Origin: Acetatifactor aquisgranensis
Lineage (GTDB): Bacteria; Bacillota; Clostridia; Lachnospirales; Lachnospiraceae
DNA: 64,000 nucleotides
Reading direction: 5' to 3'
Assembly (NCBI RefSeq): GCF_943193215.1
Contig: NZ_CALPDH010000002.1
Location: forward strand, 62,001-126,000
The notes under the pieces are model-generated. The model saw only the letters and a program-made list of their open reading frames with translations. It did not search any database and was not told the origin of the DNA. The position numbers were made by a program, and so were the translations under genes. Every line of letters starts with the position of its first letter. Positions within the stretch are counted from its first letter, which is position 1. Shown here one piece after another: positions 49,993-59,624 of the stretch.

Positions 49993-52900
49993 ATGGCGAA
50001 GATAAAGGTACATGAGCTTGCAAAGGAACTAGAGGTGCAAAGCAAAGATATATTGAGCTTTTTGCAGGGAAAGGGAATCGAAGCGAAAGCTGCTCAGAGC
50101 TCTATCGATGAAGAGGCCTCACAGCTGGTGCGCAGCGCTCTCGGCAAGGGAGCAAAGAGCGCGCCGAAAGCGGCTGAATCACCTAAAAAGAAAGAATCGG
50201 CAAAGGAAGAGACGGCAAAGGAAGAAATGGTGAAAGAAGAGACAGCCAAAACACCTGAAAAGGATAAGGCAAAGCCTGCAAAGGCGGCGGATGCACAGAC
50301 GAACGGTGCACCGAAAAAGAAGAAGACAATCATCGTCGTGAACAATCCCCAGAATTCGAGGATACAGGGACAGCGCTCCGCGCAGGGACAAGGCGGCGGA
50401 AATGCTGCCAGACGTCAGAACAATCAGGGGAACCAGAACGGTCAGGGAAGGTCCCAGGGCAACCGCAATAATGACCGCAGGACTCATGCACAGGCGCCAG
50501 TGCGCCCTATCAAGCCTCTGACACCTCCTTCGCCAACGCCTTCCGTACAGATGGTGCCTCCGAAGCCGCCGCAGCCCAAGGCGCGTCCTGAGCAGGCGGA
50601 GAACCGTAAGCCCCAGACAACGGCGCGCGAAGCTGCCGAGCAGAAGGCACAGGTACAGCAGACTGTAAATGAGCGGCCCCAGACTGAGGCGGTTCAGGCC
50701 GAGCGGCCCCAGAACGACAGGGTACAGCAGCCTGAGAGGCGTTCCGAGGAACGGCCCAGGAATGACAGGCCCCAGGGGGAGCGCAGCCAGGCTGAGAGAC
50801 GTCCGGAGAATCGTTCTCAGGGCGGCAGGACCCAAAATGACAGGCCTCAGGGAGACCGCGGACAGGGCGGTAGATTCCAGAACGGGGGGAACGGACAGGA
50901 CAGACCTGCAAGAGATGGCCGTTTCCAGGGCAACCGCAATCAGGAAGGACAGTCCCAGGATAACCGCAGCCGTGACAATCGCGGCTACAGGGACGGCCAG
51001 GGCGGAAACAGAAGCGCCGGTCAGGGCGGCCAGGGAAGAACGGACCGCGGACAGTTCCAGTCAAGAGGAGGCAGCGGCCAGAATGGCAGACCACAGGGAG
51101 ACAGACAGAATGGATTTCAGCGAGGCGGCCGGCCGGGTGCTGGCGGCGGTATGGGCGATCGCCGTGGCCCGGGCGCTGGTCCGGGAGGCAACCGCAATTG
51201 GGGCGGTGGCGCGCGCGACGGCAGAGGCGCTGGAGGACAGGGAACTGGATTCAGAGATAATAAACCCAAGAGCTTTGCAGGAGAGACTCCGGGCAAGGAT
51301 ATGGAGAAGAAGCGCGAGGAAGAAAAGAGGCGCGCCAACAGCCAGGAGAAAGGCAAACGTTCCAGAAAGGACCATATCTACGAAGAGGATGAGGCGGTAA
51401 GGAACAAGCCGGGCAGGTTCATCAGGCCTGAAAAGAAGAAGGAAGAGGCAGTAGAGGAAGTCATCAAGGTGATTACTCTGCCGGATAGTATAACCATCAA
51501 GGAGTTTGCCGAGAAGATGAAGGTGCAGCCTTCCGCAATCGTGAAGAAGCTGTTCCTTGAGGGCAAAATCGTGACGGTAAATCAGGAGATTTCCTACGAG
51601 GACGCAGAGAATATCGCCATGGAATATGAAATTCTCTGTGAACGGGAAGTCAAGGTAGACGTTATCGAAGAACTGCTGAAAGAGGACGAGGAGGACGAGG
51701 CTTCGCTGAAAGAGAGGCCGCCGGTCATTTGTGTCATGGGTCATGTAGACCACGGCAAGACCTCGCTTCTGGACACCATCCGGAAGACTCATGTCATCGA
51801 CAAAGAGGCCGGAGGTATCACACAGCACATAGGTGCGTATACTGTAAATGTTGACGAGCGCAGGATTACTTTCCTGGATACGCCCGGACATGAGGCGTTC
51901 ACCGCCATGCGTATGCGCGGCGCCAACGCAACGGATATCGCGATTCTGGTAGTGGCGGCGGACGACGGCGTTATGCCCCAGACTGTAGAGGCTATCAGTC
52001 ACGCCAAAGCCGCAGGCATCGAAATCGTGGTGGCGGTGAACAAAATCGATAAGCCTTCTGCCAACATCGAGCGTGTGAAGCAGGAGCTGACAGAGTATGA
52101 ATTAGTCGCCACTGACTGGGGCGGCAATACGGAATTCGTTCCCGTGTCGGCCAAGACCGGCGATGGCATCGAGAATCTGCTGGAGACCATTCTGCTGACA
52201 GCCGACATCATGGAGCTGAAAGCGAACCCGGAGAGACGCGCGAGAGGCCTGGTTATCGAGGCTGAACTGGATAAGGGCAGAGGACCCGTGGCCACGGTCC
52301 TGGTACAGAAAGGTACGCTCCATGTGGGAGATTTCATCTCCGCAGGCGCCTGCTTCGGCAAGGTCAGGGCCATGATCGACGACAAGGGCAGAAGAGTGAA
52401 AGAGGCGACACCCTCCATGCCTGTGGAAATCCTGGGACTGTCCGATGTTCCCAGCGCCGGCGAGGTGTTCCTGGCCCATGAGAATGATAAGACGGCCAAG
52501 TCCTATGCCGAAACTTATCTGGCACAGAACAAAGAGAAGAAGCTGGAGGAGACCAAGACAAAGATGTCTCTGGACGATTTGTTCTCGCAGATCAAAGAGG
52601 GCAATCTGAAAGAGCTGAACCTGATCGTAAAAGCGGATGTACAGGGCAGTGTGGAGGCTGTGCGCCAGTCGCTGCTGAAACTGTCCAACGACGAAGTGGT
52701 GGTCAAGTGCATCCACGGCGGCGTAGGCGCAATCAACGAGTCCGATGTGACCCTGGCCAGCGCTTCCAATGCAATCATCATCGGCTTCAATGTAAGGCCG
52801 GACAGCACTGCCAAGACTACGGCAGAGCGTGAGGGAGTAGACGTTAGACTGTACAAGGTCATCTATAAGGCAATCGAGGACGTGGAGGCGGCCATGAAGG

Positions 52901-53214
52901 GCATGCTGGATCCAATCTTCGAGGAAAAGGTCATCGGACATGCGGAAATCAGGCAGATATTCAAGGCTTCCCAGGTGGGAAATATTGCCGGTTCCTACGT
53001 CATGGACGGTATCTTCCAGAGAGGCTGCAAGATTCGCATCACCAGAGAGGGCACTCAGATTTACGAGGGCGCGCTGGCTTCGCTGAAGCGTTTCAAGGAC
53101 GATGTGAAAGAAGTGAAAGAAGGCTTCGAGTGCGGACTTGTGTTCGAGGGCTTTGACCAGATTCAGGAGCTGGATATGGTAGAGGCGTATATCATGGTCG
53201 AAGTGCCCCGCTAA
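49993..53214 (+). CDS. infB: Translation initiation factor IF-2 with long disordered N-terminus
   Basis: 1073 residues, far longer than the ~716 of Bacillus. Start at MAKIKVHELAKEL with GGAGGGAAGC upstream. Residues about 1-55 are the IF2N domain. About 56-490 are a Lys/Glu/Ala-rich and then Gln/Arg/Asn/Gly-rich low-complexity region (GGQGRTDRGQFQSRGGSGQN-like). Then comes a second IF2N module and the G domain from about 580 (GHVDHGKTSLLD, DTPGHEAF, NKIDKPSA), followed by domains II-IV. It positions initiator tRNA on the 30S subunit. A structured element follows the stop. Confidence 0.97.
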   Translation: MAKIKVHELAKELEVQSKDILSFLQGKGIEAKAAQSSIDEEASQLVRSALGKGAKSAPKAAESPKKKESAKEETAKEEMVKEETAKTPEKDKAKPAKAADAQTNGAPKKKKTIIVVNNPQNSRIQGQRSAQGQGGGNAARRQNNQGNQNGQGRSQGNRNNDRRTHAQAPVRPIKPLTPPSPTPSVQMVPPKPPQPKARPEQAENRKPQTTAREAAEQKAQVQQTVNERPQTEAVQAERPQNDRVQQPERRSEERPRNDRPQGERSQAERRPENRSQGGRTQNDRPQGDRGQGGRFQNGGNGQDRPARDGRFQGNRNQEGQSQDNRSRDNRGYRDGQGGNRSAGQGGQGRTDRGQFQSRGGSGQNGRPQGDRQNGFQRGGRPGAGGGMGDRRGPGAGPGGNRNWGGGARDGRGAGGQGTGFRDNKPKSFAGETPGKDMEKKREEEKRRANSQEKGKRSRKDHIYEEDEAVRNKPGRFIRPEKKKEEAVEEVIKVITLPDSITIKEFAEKMKVQPSAIVKKLFLEGKIVTVNQEISYEDAENIAMEYEILCEREVKVDVIEELLKEDEEDEASLKERPPVICVMGHVDHGKTSLLDTIRKTHVIDKEAGGITQHIGAYTVNVDERRITFLDTPGHEAFTAMRMRGANATDIAILVVAADDGVMPQTVEAISHAKAAGIEIVVAVNKIDKPSANIERVKQELTEYELVATDWGGNTEFVPVSAKTGDGIENLLETILLTADIMELKANPERRARGLVIEAELDKGRGPVATVLVQKGTLHVGDFISAGACFGKVRAMIDDKGRRVKEATPSMPVEILGLSDVPSAGEVFLAHENDKTAKSYAETYLAQNKEKKLEETKTKMSLDDLFSQIKEGNLKELNLIVKADVQGSVEAVRQSLLKLSNDEVVVKCIHGGVGAINESDVTLASASNAIIIGFNVRPDSTAKTTAEREGVDVRLYKVIYKAIEDVEAAMKGMLDPIFEEKVIGHAEIRQIFKASQVGNIAGSYVMDGIFQRGCKIRITREGTQIYEGALASLKRFKDDVKEVKEGFECGLVFEGFDQIQELDMVEAYIMVEVPR

Positions 53215-53216
53215 TA

Positions 53217-53322
53217 CGCTGAGGAGTTCTGCTAAGGCAGGAAAGGATCCTGCCTAAGTAGAACCAGAGCTCAGCGGGAAAATGCCAAAGCGAACAAGGT
53301 TCGCTTTGGGCAGGCATTTTCC
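53217..53322 (+). repeat. Structured intergenic element, copy B
   Basis: Begins 3 bp after the infB stop. Outer stem CGCTGAG/CTCAGCG (53217-53223/53270-53276) encloses a 17-bp hairpin with two mismatches (53226-53242/53248-53264). Abutting it, GGAAAATGCC/GGCATTTTCC (53277-53286/53313-53322) contains a further perfect 9-bp stem AAAGCGAAC/GTTCGCTTT. Same architecture as copy A. Confidence 0.72.
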
Positions 53323-53376
53323 GGTAAGCTGTCAGGGCGCTTTGCCGGGGGCCTTCGGGTTGGAAAGGTTTGTGTA

Positions 53377-53823
53377 ATGAGAAAAAACAGTGTGAAGAAT
53401 ACCCGTATCAACGGGGAAGTGCAGCGGGTGCTGGCGGAGACGATTCGGGGGGAAATCAAGGATCCCCGGATCAGTCCGTGGACAAGCGTTGTTTCCGTGG
53501 AAGTGGCTCCGGATTTAAAGAGCTGCAAGGCATGGATCAGCGTGCTCGGTGACGAAGAGGTAAGGAAGGCTACCCTGGAGGGCTTGAGGAGCGCGGAGGG
53601 TTTCATGCGGGGCAGACTGGCCCGGGAGATTAATCTGCGCAATACGCCGGAGATTACCTTTATCATGGATCAGTCGATTGAATATGGGGTCAATATGTCG
53701 CGCAGGATTGACGAGGTCATCGCACAGGATGACGAAAGTGCAAAGAACCGCGCGGATGAGGAAATAGAGTCTGAGAGTGGTTCGGATTTTGGCGCTGACG
53801 CAGACCCGGATGAAAAGGAATGA
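53377..53823 (+). CDS. rbfA: Ribosome-binding factor A
   Basis: 148 residues. KH-type fold: NTRINGEVQRVLAETIRGEI, DPRISPWTSVVSVEVAPDLK, FMRGRLAREINLRNTPEITF. The C-terminal ~28 residues are an acidic extension (ADEEIESESGSDFGADADPD). Binds the 30S subunit near helix 1 during maturation. Confidence 0.94.
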   Translation: MRKNSVKNTRINGEVQRVLAETIRGEIKDPRISPWTSVVSVEVAPDLKSCKAWISVLGDEEVRKATLEGLRSAEGFMRGRLAREINLRNTPEITFIMDQSIEYGVNMSRRIDEVIAQDDESAKNRADEEIESESGSDFGADADPDEKE

Positions 53824-53827
53824 GGGT

Positions 53828-54817
53828 ATGAATTTGGATTTATTGGCAGAATGCAGGGAAGCGAAGCGGATCGGCATCGCCGGGCATATAAGACCGGACG
53901 GTGACTGTCTGGGCGCATGCCTGGGCTTATGGCAGTATCTGGTGAAATGTCTTCCTGCGGCTGAGGTATGGGTGTTCCTGGAGAAGCCCGCGGATATTTT
54001 TAAGGATATCAAGGGATTTGGGGAAATCAGATCGGATTTCCCTGAGGAATCCCCTTTTGACGTGTTTTTTGTACTTGACACCTCTACGGACAGGCTTGGG
54101 GGCGCAGAGAAATATTTTAAGGCAGCATCAAAGACAATCAATATAGACCACCACGTCAGCAATCAGGGCGGGGGACAGATAAACGTAATCAGGCCCAAGG
54201 CCGGGTCTACCTGTGAGATAATCTACGATTTGATAGACTTGGAACAGCTGGACAGGGAGATGGCGCAGGCCCTGTATGTGGGCATCATCCATGACACCGG
54301 CGTGTTCCAGTATTCCAATACCACTCCGGAGACGCTTGAGAAAGGGGCTAAGCTGATCGGATATGGCTTTGACTTCCCGAAGCTGATATTGGAGACCTTT
54401 TATCAGAAGTCTTATGTGCAGGCGCAGGTCATGGGCAGGGCGCTGATGGAGAGCATCCGCTTTCTGGGAGGCAGCTGCATTGTGAGCGCCATTGAGAAGA
54501 AGACCATGGACTTCTACAATGTTGGGCCGAAAGACCTGGATGGTATCGTGAACCAGCTGCGCAATATCGAGGGGATAGACTGCGCCATCTTTATGTACGA
54601 GACAGGTGTGCTGGAATACAAAGTGAGCATGCGCTCCAGCGAGAAAGTGGATGTGGCTGAGGTAGCGGCCTATTTCGGCGGCGGAGGCCATGCAAGGGCC
54701 GCGGGCTGCAATATGACAGGCACTTTCCACGACTGTGTGAACAATCTCTCCTTACATATTGAAAAAGCGCTGAAGAAGTGGGAAGCGGAACATGATGAAC
54801 GGAATAATAATCATTGA
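53828..54817 (+). CDS. nrnA: DHH/DHHA1 phosphoesterase (NrnA-like)
   Basis: 329 residues from ATG 53828, 4 bp after rbfA. DHH motifs: GHIRPDGDCLGA, VLDTSTDRLG, NIDHHVSN; DHHA1 ends with FGGGGHARAAGCNM. The family degrades nano-RNA (2-5 nt) and 3'-phosphoadenosine 5'-phosphate. It overlaps truB by 26 bp. Confidence 0.9.
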   Translation: MNLDLLAECREAKRIGIAGHIRPDGDCLGACLGLWQYLVKCLPAAEVWVFLEKPADIFKDIKGFGEIRSDFPEESPFDVFFVLDTSTDRLGGAEKYFKAASKTINIDHHVSNQGGGQINVIRPKAGSTCEIIYDLIDLEQLDREMAQALYVGIIHDTGVFQYSNTTPETLEKGAKLIGYGFDFPKLILETFYQKSYVQAQVMGRALMESIRFLGGSCIVSAIEKKTMDFYNVGPKDLDGIVNQLRNIEGIDCAIFMYETGVLEYKVSMRSSEKVDVAEVAAYFGGGGHARAAGCNMTGTFHDCVNNLSLHIEKALKKWEAEHDERNNNH

Positions 54818-55697
54818 TAAGGAAACCGGGTTCACCTCCCATGATGTCGTCGCGAAAATGCGGGGCATCTGCGGGCAGAGGAAAATCGGTCATACGGGCA
54901 CACTCGATCCACTGGCTACGGGTGTGCTCCCTGTCTGTCTGGGGAGCGCCACGAAGCTGTGCGACATGCTGGCAGACAAGGACAAGGAGTATGTGGCGGA
55001 GCTGCTGCTGGGCGTGGAGACGGATACCCAGGATGTGACGGGACAGGTTCTGGCCAGGCGTCCGGTGGAAGTTCCGGAGGATCGGATCCGGAGCGTTGCC
55101 GCTTCTTTCGTGGGGGAATATCTGCAGGTGCCGCCCATGTATTCGGCGCTGAAAGTGGACGGCAAGAAGCTGTATGAGCTGGCCCGGGCGGGAAAAGAAG
55201 TGGAGCGGAAAGCCCGCCCTGTGAACATATATGAACTGGAACTGCTGGAATGCAGCTTTCCGATAGTACGTATGCGCGTGGTCTGCTCCAAGGGGACTTA
55301 CATCAGGACGCTCTGCGCGGATATGGGAGAGCGGCTTGGGTGCGGCGGCACCATGCAGAGCCTGCGGCGGACCAGGGCGGGGCGGTTTTCCCTGGAAGAT
55401 GCCTGTACTTTAGGCAGGCTGCAGCAGTGGAAGGACCAGGGCAGGCTGAGTCAGGCGCTGAGCCCTGTGGACAGCGTGTTCCAGGATTGCCCCGCGCTGC
55501 ATGTGCAGGGAGAAGGCTGCAGGCTGCTGGACAATGGCAACGGGATTCTGCCGGAACAGACCGCGGAGGGGGAAAGATATGCCGCGGGCAGCTGGGTGCG
55601 GATGTACAGACCCGATGACAGCTTTGCGGGCATCTATGCCTATGAACCGGCCAGGAAATGGTATAAGCCGGTAAAAATGTTTTTAGAGAAAGAGTGA
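54792..55697 (+). CDS. truB: tRNA pseudouridine-55 synthase
   Basis: 301 residues. KETGFTSHDVVAKMRGICGQ, KIGHTGTLDPLATGVLPVCL with catalytic Asp39, YSALKVDGKKLYELARAG, and RVVCSKGTYIRTLCADMG are diagnostic. Modifies U55 of the T-loop in tRNAs. Start is either of two adjacent ATGs at 54792/54795. Confidence 0.95.
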   Translation: MMNGIIIIDKETGFTSHDVVAKMRGICGQRKIGHTGTLDPLATGVLPVCLGSATKLCDMLADKDKEYVAELLLGVETDTQDVTGQVLARRPVEVPEDRIRSVAASFVGEYLQVPPMYSALKVDGKKLYELARAGKEVERKARPVNIYELELLECSFPIVRMRVVCSKGTYIRTLCADMGERLGCGGTMQSLRRTRAGRFSLEDACTLGRLQQWKDQGRLSQALSPVDSVFQDCPALHVQGEGCRLLDNGNGILPEQTAEGERYAAGSWVRMYRPDDSFAGIYAYEPARKWYKPVKMFLEKE

Positions 55698-56608
55698 TTC
55701 TATTGGAAATCATTGCCGATACGACAGAGATTCAGCTGGCGCAGGAGACAGCGGCGGCCATCGGAAAATTTGACGGGATACACATCGGGCACAGACGGCT
55801 TCTGGAAGAGATACTGGCCCGGAAAAAAAGGGGGTTGACAGCCTGTGTCTTTACGTTCGACCCGCCCCCGGCGGTTCTTTTTGGCTGTTCTGACGGAAAA
55901 GAACTGACTTCAAAAAAGGAAAAGCGCCTGCTGTTTAGCAGGATGGGAGTGGATATTCTGGTAGAATTTCCCATGAACCGGGAGACAGCGGCGATGGCGC
56001 CGGAGGCCTTTGCCAGGGATGTGCTTGCCGGGCAGCTGCAGGTCCGTTTCCTGGCCGCGGGGACGGATCTGTCCTTTGGAGCGAAAGGGGCGGGGAATGC
56101 CGCGCTTTTGCAGGAAATGGGGCAGGAGCTGGGCTTTGAGGTGAAGACTATAGACAAGGTATGCGTGGAGGGAGAGGAAGTAAGCTCTACGCTGGTGCGG
56201 GCGAAAGTGGAGAAGGGAGACATGGAGGCGGCGGAGCGCCTGCTTGGCATGCCCTATATGATCGCGGGCGAGGTGGTCAGGGGCAATCAGGTGGGGCGTA
56301 CTCTTGGCTTTCCCACGGTGAACGTGCTCCCCGGGGAGGATAAGCTCCTTCCGCCCAACGGAGTCTATTTCTCGCAGGTGCGCTGCGGTGACAGAATGTA
56401 CCGTGCCATCAGCAATGTGGGATATAAACCTACGGTCACGGACCGGAAAGTCATGGGGGTGGAATCCTATCTGTACGACTTTGCCGGGGATATGTACGGA
56501 AAGCGTGTGGAGGTGTATCTCCGCAAATTCAGGCGGCCTGAGAGGCGCTTTGACAGCCTGGAAGCCCTGCGGGAACAGCTCCGGGAGGATATAGCCGCAG
56601 GCAGATGA
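55694..56608 (+). CDS. ribF: Bifunctional riboflavin kinase / FAD synthetase
   Basis: 304 residues. N-terminal adenylyltransferase (GKFDGIHIGHRRLLEE, AAGTDLSFGAKGAGN, SSTLVRAKVEKGDM) and C-terminal flavokinase (GNQVGRTLGFPTVNVLPGED, AISNVGYKPTV, VESYLYDF). Makes FMN and FAD. GTG 55694 overlaps truB by 4 bp (GTGA), implying coupling. Last gene of the translation operon. Confidence 0.94.
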   Translation: MILLEIIADTTEIQLAQETAAAIGKFDGIHIGHRRLLEEILARKKRGLTACVFTFDPPPAVLFGCSDGKELTSKKEKRLLFSRMGVDILVEFPMNRETAAMAPEAFARDVLAGQLQVRFLAAGTDLSFGAKGAGNAALLQEMGQELGFEVKTIDKVCVEGEEVSSTLVRAKVEKGDMEAAERLLGMPYMIAGEVVRGNQVGRTLGFPTVNVLPGEDKLLPPNGVYFSQVRCGDRMYRAISNVGYKPTVTDRKVMGVESYLYDFAGDMYGKRVEVYLRKFRRPERRFDSLEALREQLREDIAAGR

Positions 56609-56732
56609 AAGGCAGCCCGAAAAAATAGTTTATAAAAAATTAAAAAATGTATTGTAACTTCTTGTTTTTTCCCGTAGAATTATGTAATGTGTGTAATAGT
56701 GCAACTTATAAAACCATTCGGGAGAAAATCAG

Positions 56733-58376
56733 ATGAACGCGAGTATTATTTTGTCAATGGCAGGCGGCCTGGGGCTTTTTTTGTTCGGCATGCGCGTGAT
56801 GAGCGATTCCATAGAAAAAGTCGCCGGTGCAAAGCTGCGGCGTATTCTTGAAATCTTTACCACCAACCGGTTCTCGGGCATGGTGGTGGGTGTGGTATTC
56901 ACGGCTATCATCCAGTCCTCTTCGGCCTGTACGGCCATGGTGGTCAGCTTCGTCAATGCCGGGCTGATGAACCTGTATCAGGCGGCTGGGGTCATCTTCG
57001 GTGCCAACATCGGTACCACGGTCACTTCACAGCTGGTATCTTTCAATCTGTCGGCGTATGCCCCCGTCTTTCTGCTGGCGGGCGTGCTGGCGGCCATGTT
57101 CTGCAAGCATGAGAAAGTGAAGAAATTCGCGGATATCATCATAGGTTTCGGCATATTGTTTTTAGGGCTCAGCACCATGTCCGGTTCCATGGCCGGCATG
57201 AAAGAGGTGCCGGAAGTGGTGGACATGATAGGCTCGCTGAAAAATCCCGTCATGGCTACGCTGATGGGCCTTGTTCTTACAACTGTCATTCAAAGTTCTT
57301 CAGTCACAGTCAGTATCGTACTGCTTTTGGCAAATCAAGACCTCCTGTCCCTCTCCATAGCGCTCTATATCATTTTGGGCTGCAATATCGGGGCGTGTAC
57401 CACGGCGCTGCTGGCATCGCTTTCCGGTAAAAAGGACGCAAAGCGCGCCGCGCTGATTCACTTTTGGTTCAACGTAATCGGCACGTTCATCCTGTATGTC
57501 ATCCTGTTCCTGGCGGAGGGGCCCGTGATGCGGCTGATCTGGGCTGTGTCCTCTGACAACGGCCGTTTCGTGGCAAATGCCCACACCATGATCAAGATTT
57601 TCCAGGTCATCATACTGTTCCCTTTTTCCAAATGGATTGTGAAGCTGTCCTGTCTGTGCGTGCCCGGCGAGGACAGAAAGGTCAATTACAGAGAGAGCTA
57701 TCAGCTGAAGTACATAGGCGACAAGGTTGTCTTCAACCCGGCCACGGCCGTGGTGGAGGTGGTCAAGGAACTGGACCGCATGGCCTCCCTTGCCAGCGAG
57801 AATCTGACCCGCGCTATGAATGCTTTGATTACACTGGATGATGAAGACATCAATGAGGTCTATGAGGTGGAGAAGAATATCAATTTCCTGAACCACGCCA
57901 TCACGGACTATCTGGTGAAAATCAACCAGACCACTTTGCCGATCGAGGACTTGAAGAGTCTTGGCGCGCTCTTCCATGTGGCGAACGATATCGAGAGGAT
58001 AGGGGACCACGCGGAGAATGTGGCGGATGCCGCCAGACAGCGCAAAGAGACAGGTGTATCCATCAGCAGGGAGGCCCAGAAAGAGCTGGGAGAGCTGCTG
58101 GACATGGTAATAGAACTGATTCAGTATTCCATCGAAATATTCGCCAGAAGCGATGAGAGCCATATCCAGGAGGTCATTGCCCTGGAGGACAGTGTGGACA
58201 ACAAGGAGAAGGAGATGCAGAGGGCCCATGTGCAGCGCCTGACCAAAGGGGAATGTACGCCGGAGGCCGGTATGATGTTCTCGGATATCGCCTCGGGGCT
58301 TGAGCGCGTGGCGGATCATGCGACGAACATCGCTTTTGCTGTCATCGCGGCGGAGCGTGATGCGGAGGAAGCGTAA
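56733..58376 (+). CDS. Na+/phosphate cotransporter with PhoU domain
   Basis: 547 residues (NptA/YjbB-type). Two inverted repeats each carry the QSS motif: FTAIIQSSSACTAMVVSFVN and VLTTVIQSSSVTVSIVLLLA. GANIGTTVTSQL and GCNIGACTTALL flank them. After about eight membrane helices, a cytoplasmic PhoU-like helical domain (about 340-547) follows. Probably moves phosphate with sodium across the membrane. GGGAG precedes ATG 56733. Confidence 0.92.
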   Translation: MNASIILSMAGGLGLFLFGMRVMSDSIEKVAGAKLRRILEIFTTNRFSGMVVGVVFTAIIQSSSACTAMVVSFVNAGLMNLYQAAGVIFGANIGTTVTSQLVSFNLSAYAPVFLLAGVLAAMFCKHEKVKKFADIIIGFGILFLGLSTMSGSMAGMKEVPEVVDMIGSLKNPVMATLMGLVLTTVIQSSSVTVSIVLLLANQDLLSLSIALYIILGCNIGACTTALLASLSGKKDAKRAALIHFWFNVIGTFILYVILFLAEGPVMRLIWAVSSDNGRFVANAHTMIKIFQVIILFPFSKWIVKLSCLCVPGEDRKVNYRESYQLKYIGDKVVFNPATAVVEVVKELDRMASLASENLTRAMNALITLDDEDINEVYEVEKNINFLNHAITDYLVKINQTTLPIEDLKSLGALFHVANDIERIGDHAENVADAARQRKETGVSISREAQKELGELLDMVIELIQYSIEIFARSDESHIQEVIALEDSVDNKEKEMQRAHVQRLTKGECTPEAGMMFSDIASGLERVADHATNIAFAVIAAERDAEEA

Positions 58377-58414
58377 GAAGTCTTAGAATATTTAAAAAAA
58401 ATGTAAGGAAACGG

Positions 58415-58443
58415 TTGACAGATAAGGATGCTGCCTGTATAAT
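58415..58443 (+). promoter_or_regulatory. Promoter of the NlpC/P60 gene
   Basis: TTGACA (58415-58420), 17-bp spacer, TATAAT (58438-58443): a perfect consensus pair, suggesting strong expression. Confidence 0.88.
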
Positions 58444-58504
58444 CTTTTTAGATGTAACAAATTCGTAATAATTTTGTCAAATATTTAATATGGGAGTGAT
58501 ATAC

Positions 58505-59542
58505 ATGAGATATTTTAGAAACAGAAAGATTGCAGCAGCTTCCGCAGGACTGATGTTATGTATGGCATTGCAGCCCATTACGGCTTACGCCACGGAGAAT
58601 AGCGGCAATGTGCTGCAGTCGGCCGGCGTGACCTCCGTCCTGGAGACCAGCCTGTCCACAGAGGAATATATAGAACTTGCCCAGCAGGCCCAGGGAGCAT
58701 CATGGGGCTATACCAACATCGGTATCTCCAATATCTCGGATGAACTTCTGAACGTCCGTGCAGTGCCTTCCATGGATGGGAAGCTGGTGGGGAAGATGCC
58801 AAAGGGTGCTGCATGTGAAGTTCTCGACACAGCGGACGGCTGGGCCCATATCCAGTCCGGCGAGGTGGAGGGGTATGTGAGCCTGGATTACCTGCTCACC
58901 GGCCCGGACGCGAAGCTCATGGCAAACGACCTTGTGCGCACGGTGGCCGTGGCGAACACGGACGGCCTGAACGTCCGGGAGAACCCGGATACGAACAGCC
59001 CCGTGGTGATGCAGATCAGGCAGGGCGAAGAGCTGGATTACCTGGAGACCATAGACGGCTGGGTGAAGGTGGCCGTGGACAGCGATGAGGTGTATGTCTC
59101 CGCGGAATACGCGGACGTGGTGACGAAGCTCGACACTGCCATCACCATGACAGAGCTGCTCTACGGCGCGGGCGTTTCGGACGTGCGGGTGGATTTGACA
59201 GAGTACGCCAAGCAGTTCCTGGGGAACCCCTACGTATGGGGAGGCACCAGCCTGACCAACGGCGCGGACTGCTCCGGCTTCGTGCTGAGCATATTCGCGA
59301 AGTACGGCATTTCCATGCCCCGTGTGGCAGCTGCCCAGGCCACTGTGGGGACATCGATCACCGCCGACCAGTTGCTGCCCGGCGACCTGATTTTCTACGG
59401 GAAGGGCGGCTACATCAACCATGTGGCAATCTACATCGGAGGCGGCCAGGTGATACATGCCAGCACAGAGCGGACAGGTATCAAGATAAGCAATTACAAT
59501 TACCGCACCCCGGTGAAATATGTGAGGGTCCTGCAGGATTAA
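58505..59542 (+). CDS. Secreted NlpC/P60 peptidoglycan hydrolase with two SH3b domains
   Basis: 345 residues from ATG 58505 (GGGAGTG upstream). Signal peptide about 1-29 (KIAAASAGLMLCMALQPITA). Two bacterial SH3 domains (about 80-135: LLNVRAVPSMDGKLVGKMP; and about 150-205: GLNVRENPDTNSPVVMQI) bind cell wall. The C40 peptidase at the C-terminus has catalytic Cys in GADCSGF and His in INHVAIYIG, with the third residue His in QVIHAST. Cleaves peptide stems during wall turnover. Confidence 0.94.
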   Translation: MRYFRNRKIAAASAGLMLCMALQPITAYATENSGNVLQSAGVTSVLETSLSTEEYIELAQQAQGASWGYTNIGISNISDELLNVRAVPSMDGKLVGKMPKGAACEVLDTADGWAHIQSGEVEGYVSLDYLLTGPDAKLMANDLVRTVAVANTDGLNVRENPDTNSPVVMQIRQGEELDYLETIDGWVKVAVDSDEVYVSAEYADVVTKLDTAITMTELLYGAGVSDVRVDLTEYAKQFLGNPYVWGGTSLTNGADCSGFVLSIFAKYGISMPRVAAAQATVGTSITADQLLPGDLIFYGKGGYINHVAIYIGGGQVIHASTERTGIKISNYNYRTPVKYVRVLQD

Positions 59543-59589
59543 AGCGTGAACGGAATGAAAATTGATTGAACCAAATTCCCAATTATTGC

Positions 59590-59618
59590 TTTACAATCCT
59601 TCGTGGATATGCTATGAT
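59590..59618 (+). promoter_or_regulatory. rpsO promoter
   Basis: TTTACA (59590-59595), 17-bp spacer, TATGAT (59613-59618). Confidence 0.75.
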
Positions 59619-59624
59619 AACGGA

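Noticed and set aside
50179..51400. Several overlapping frames on both strands within the infB low-complexity region
   Set aside because: Biased codon composition keeps alternative frames open; IF-2 reads through as one frame.
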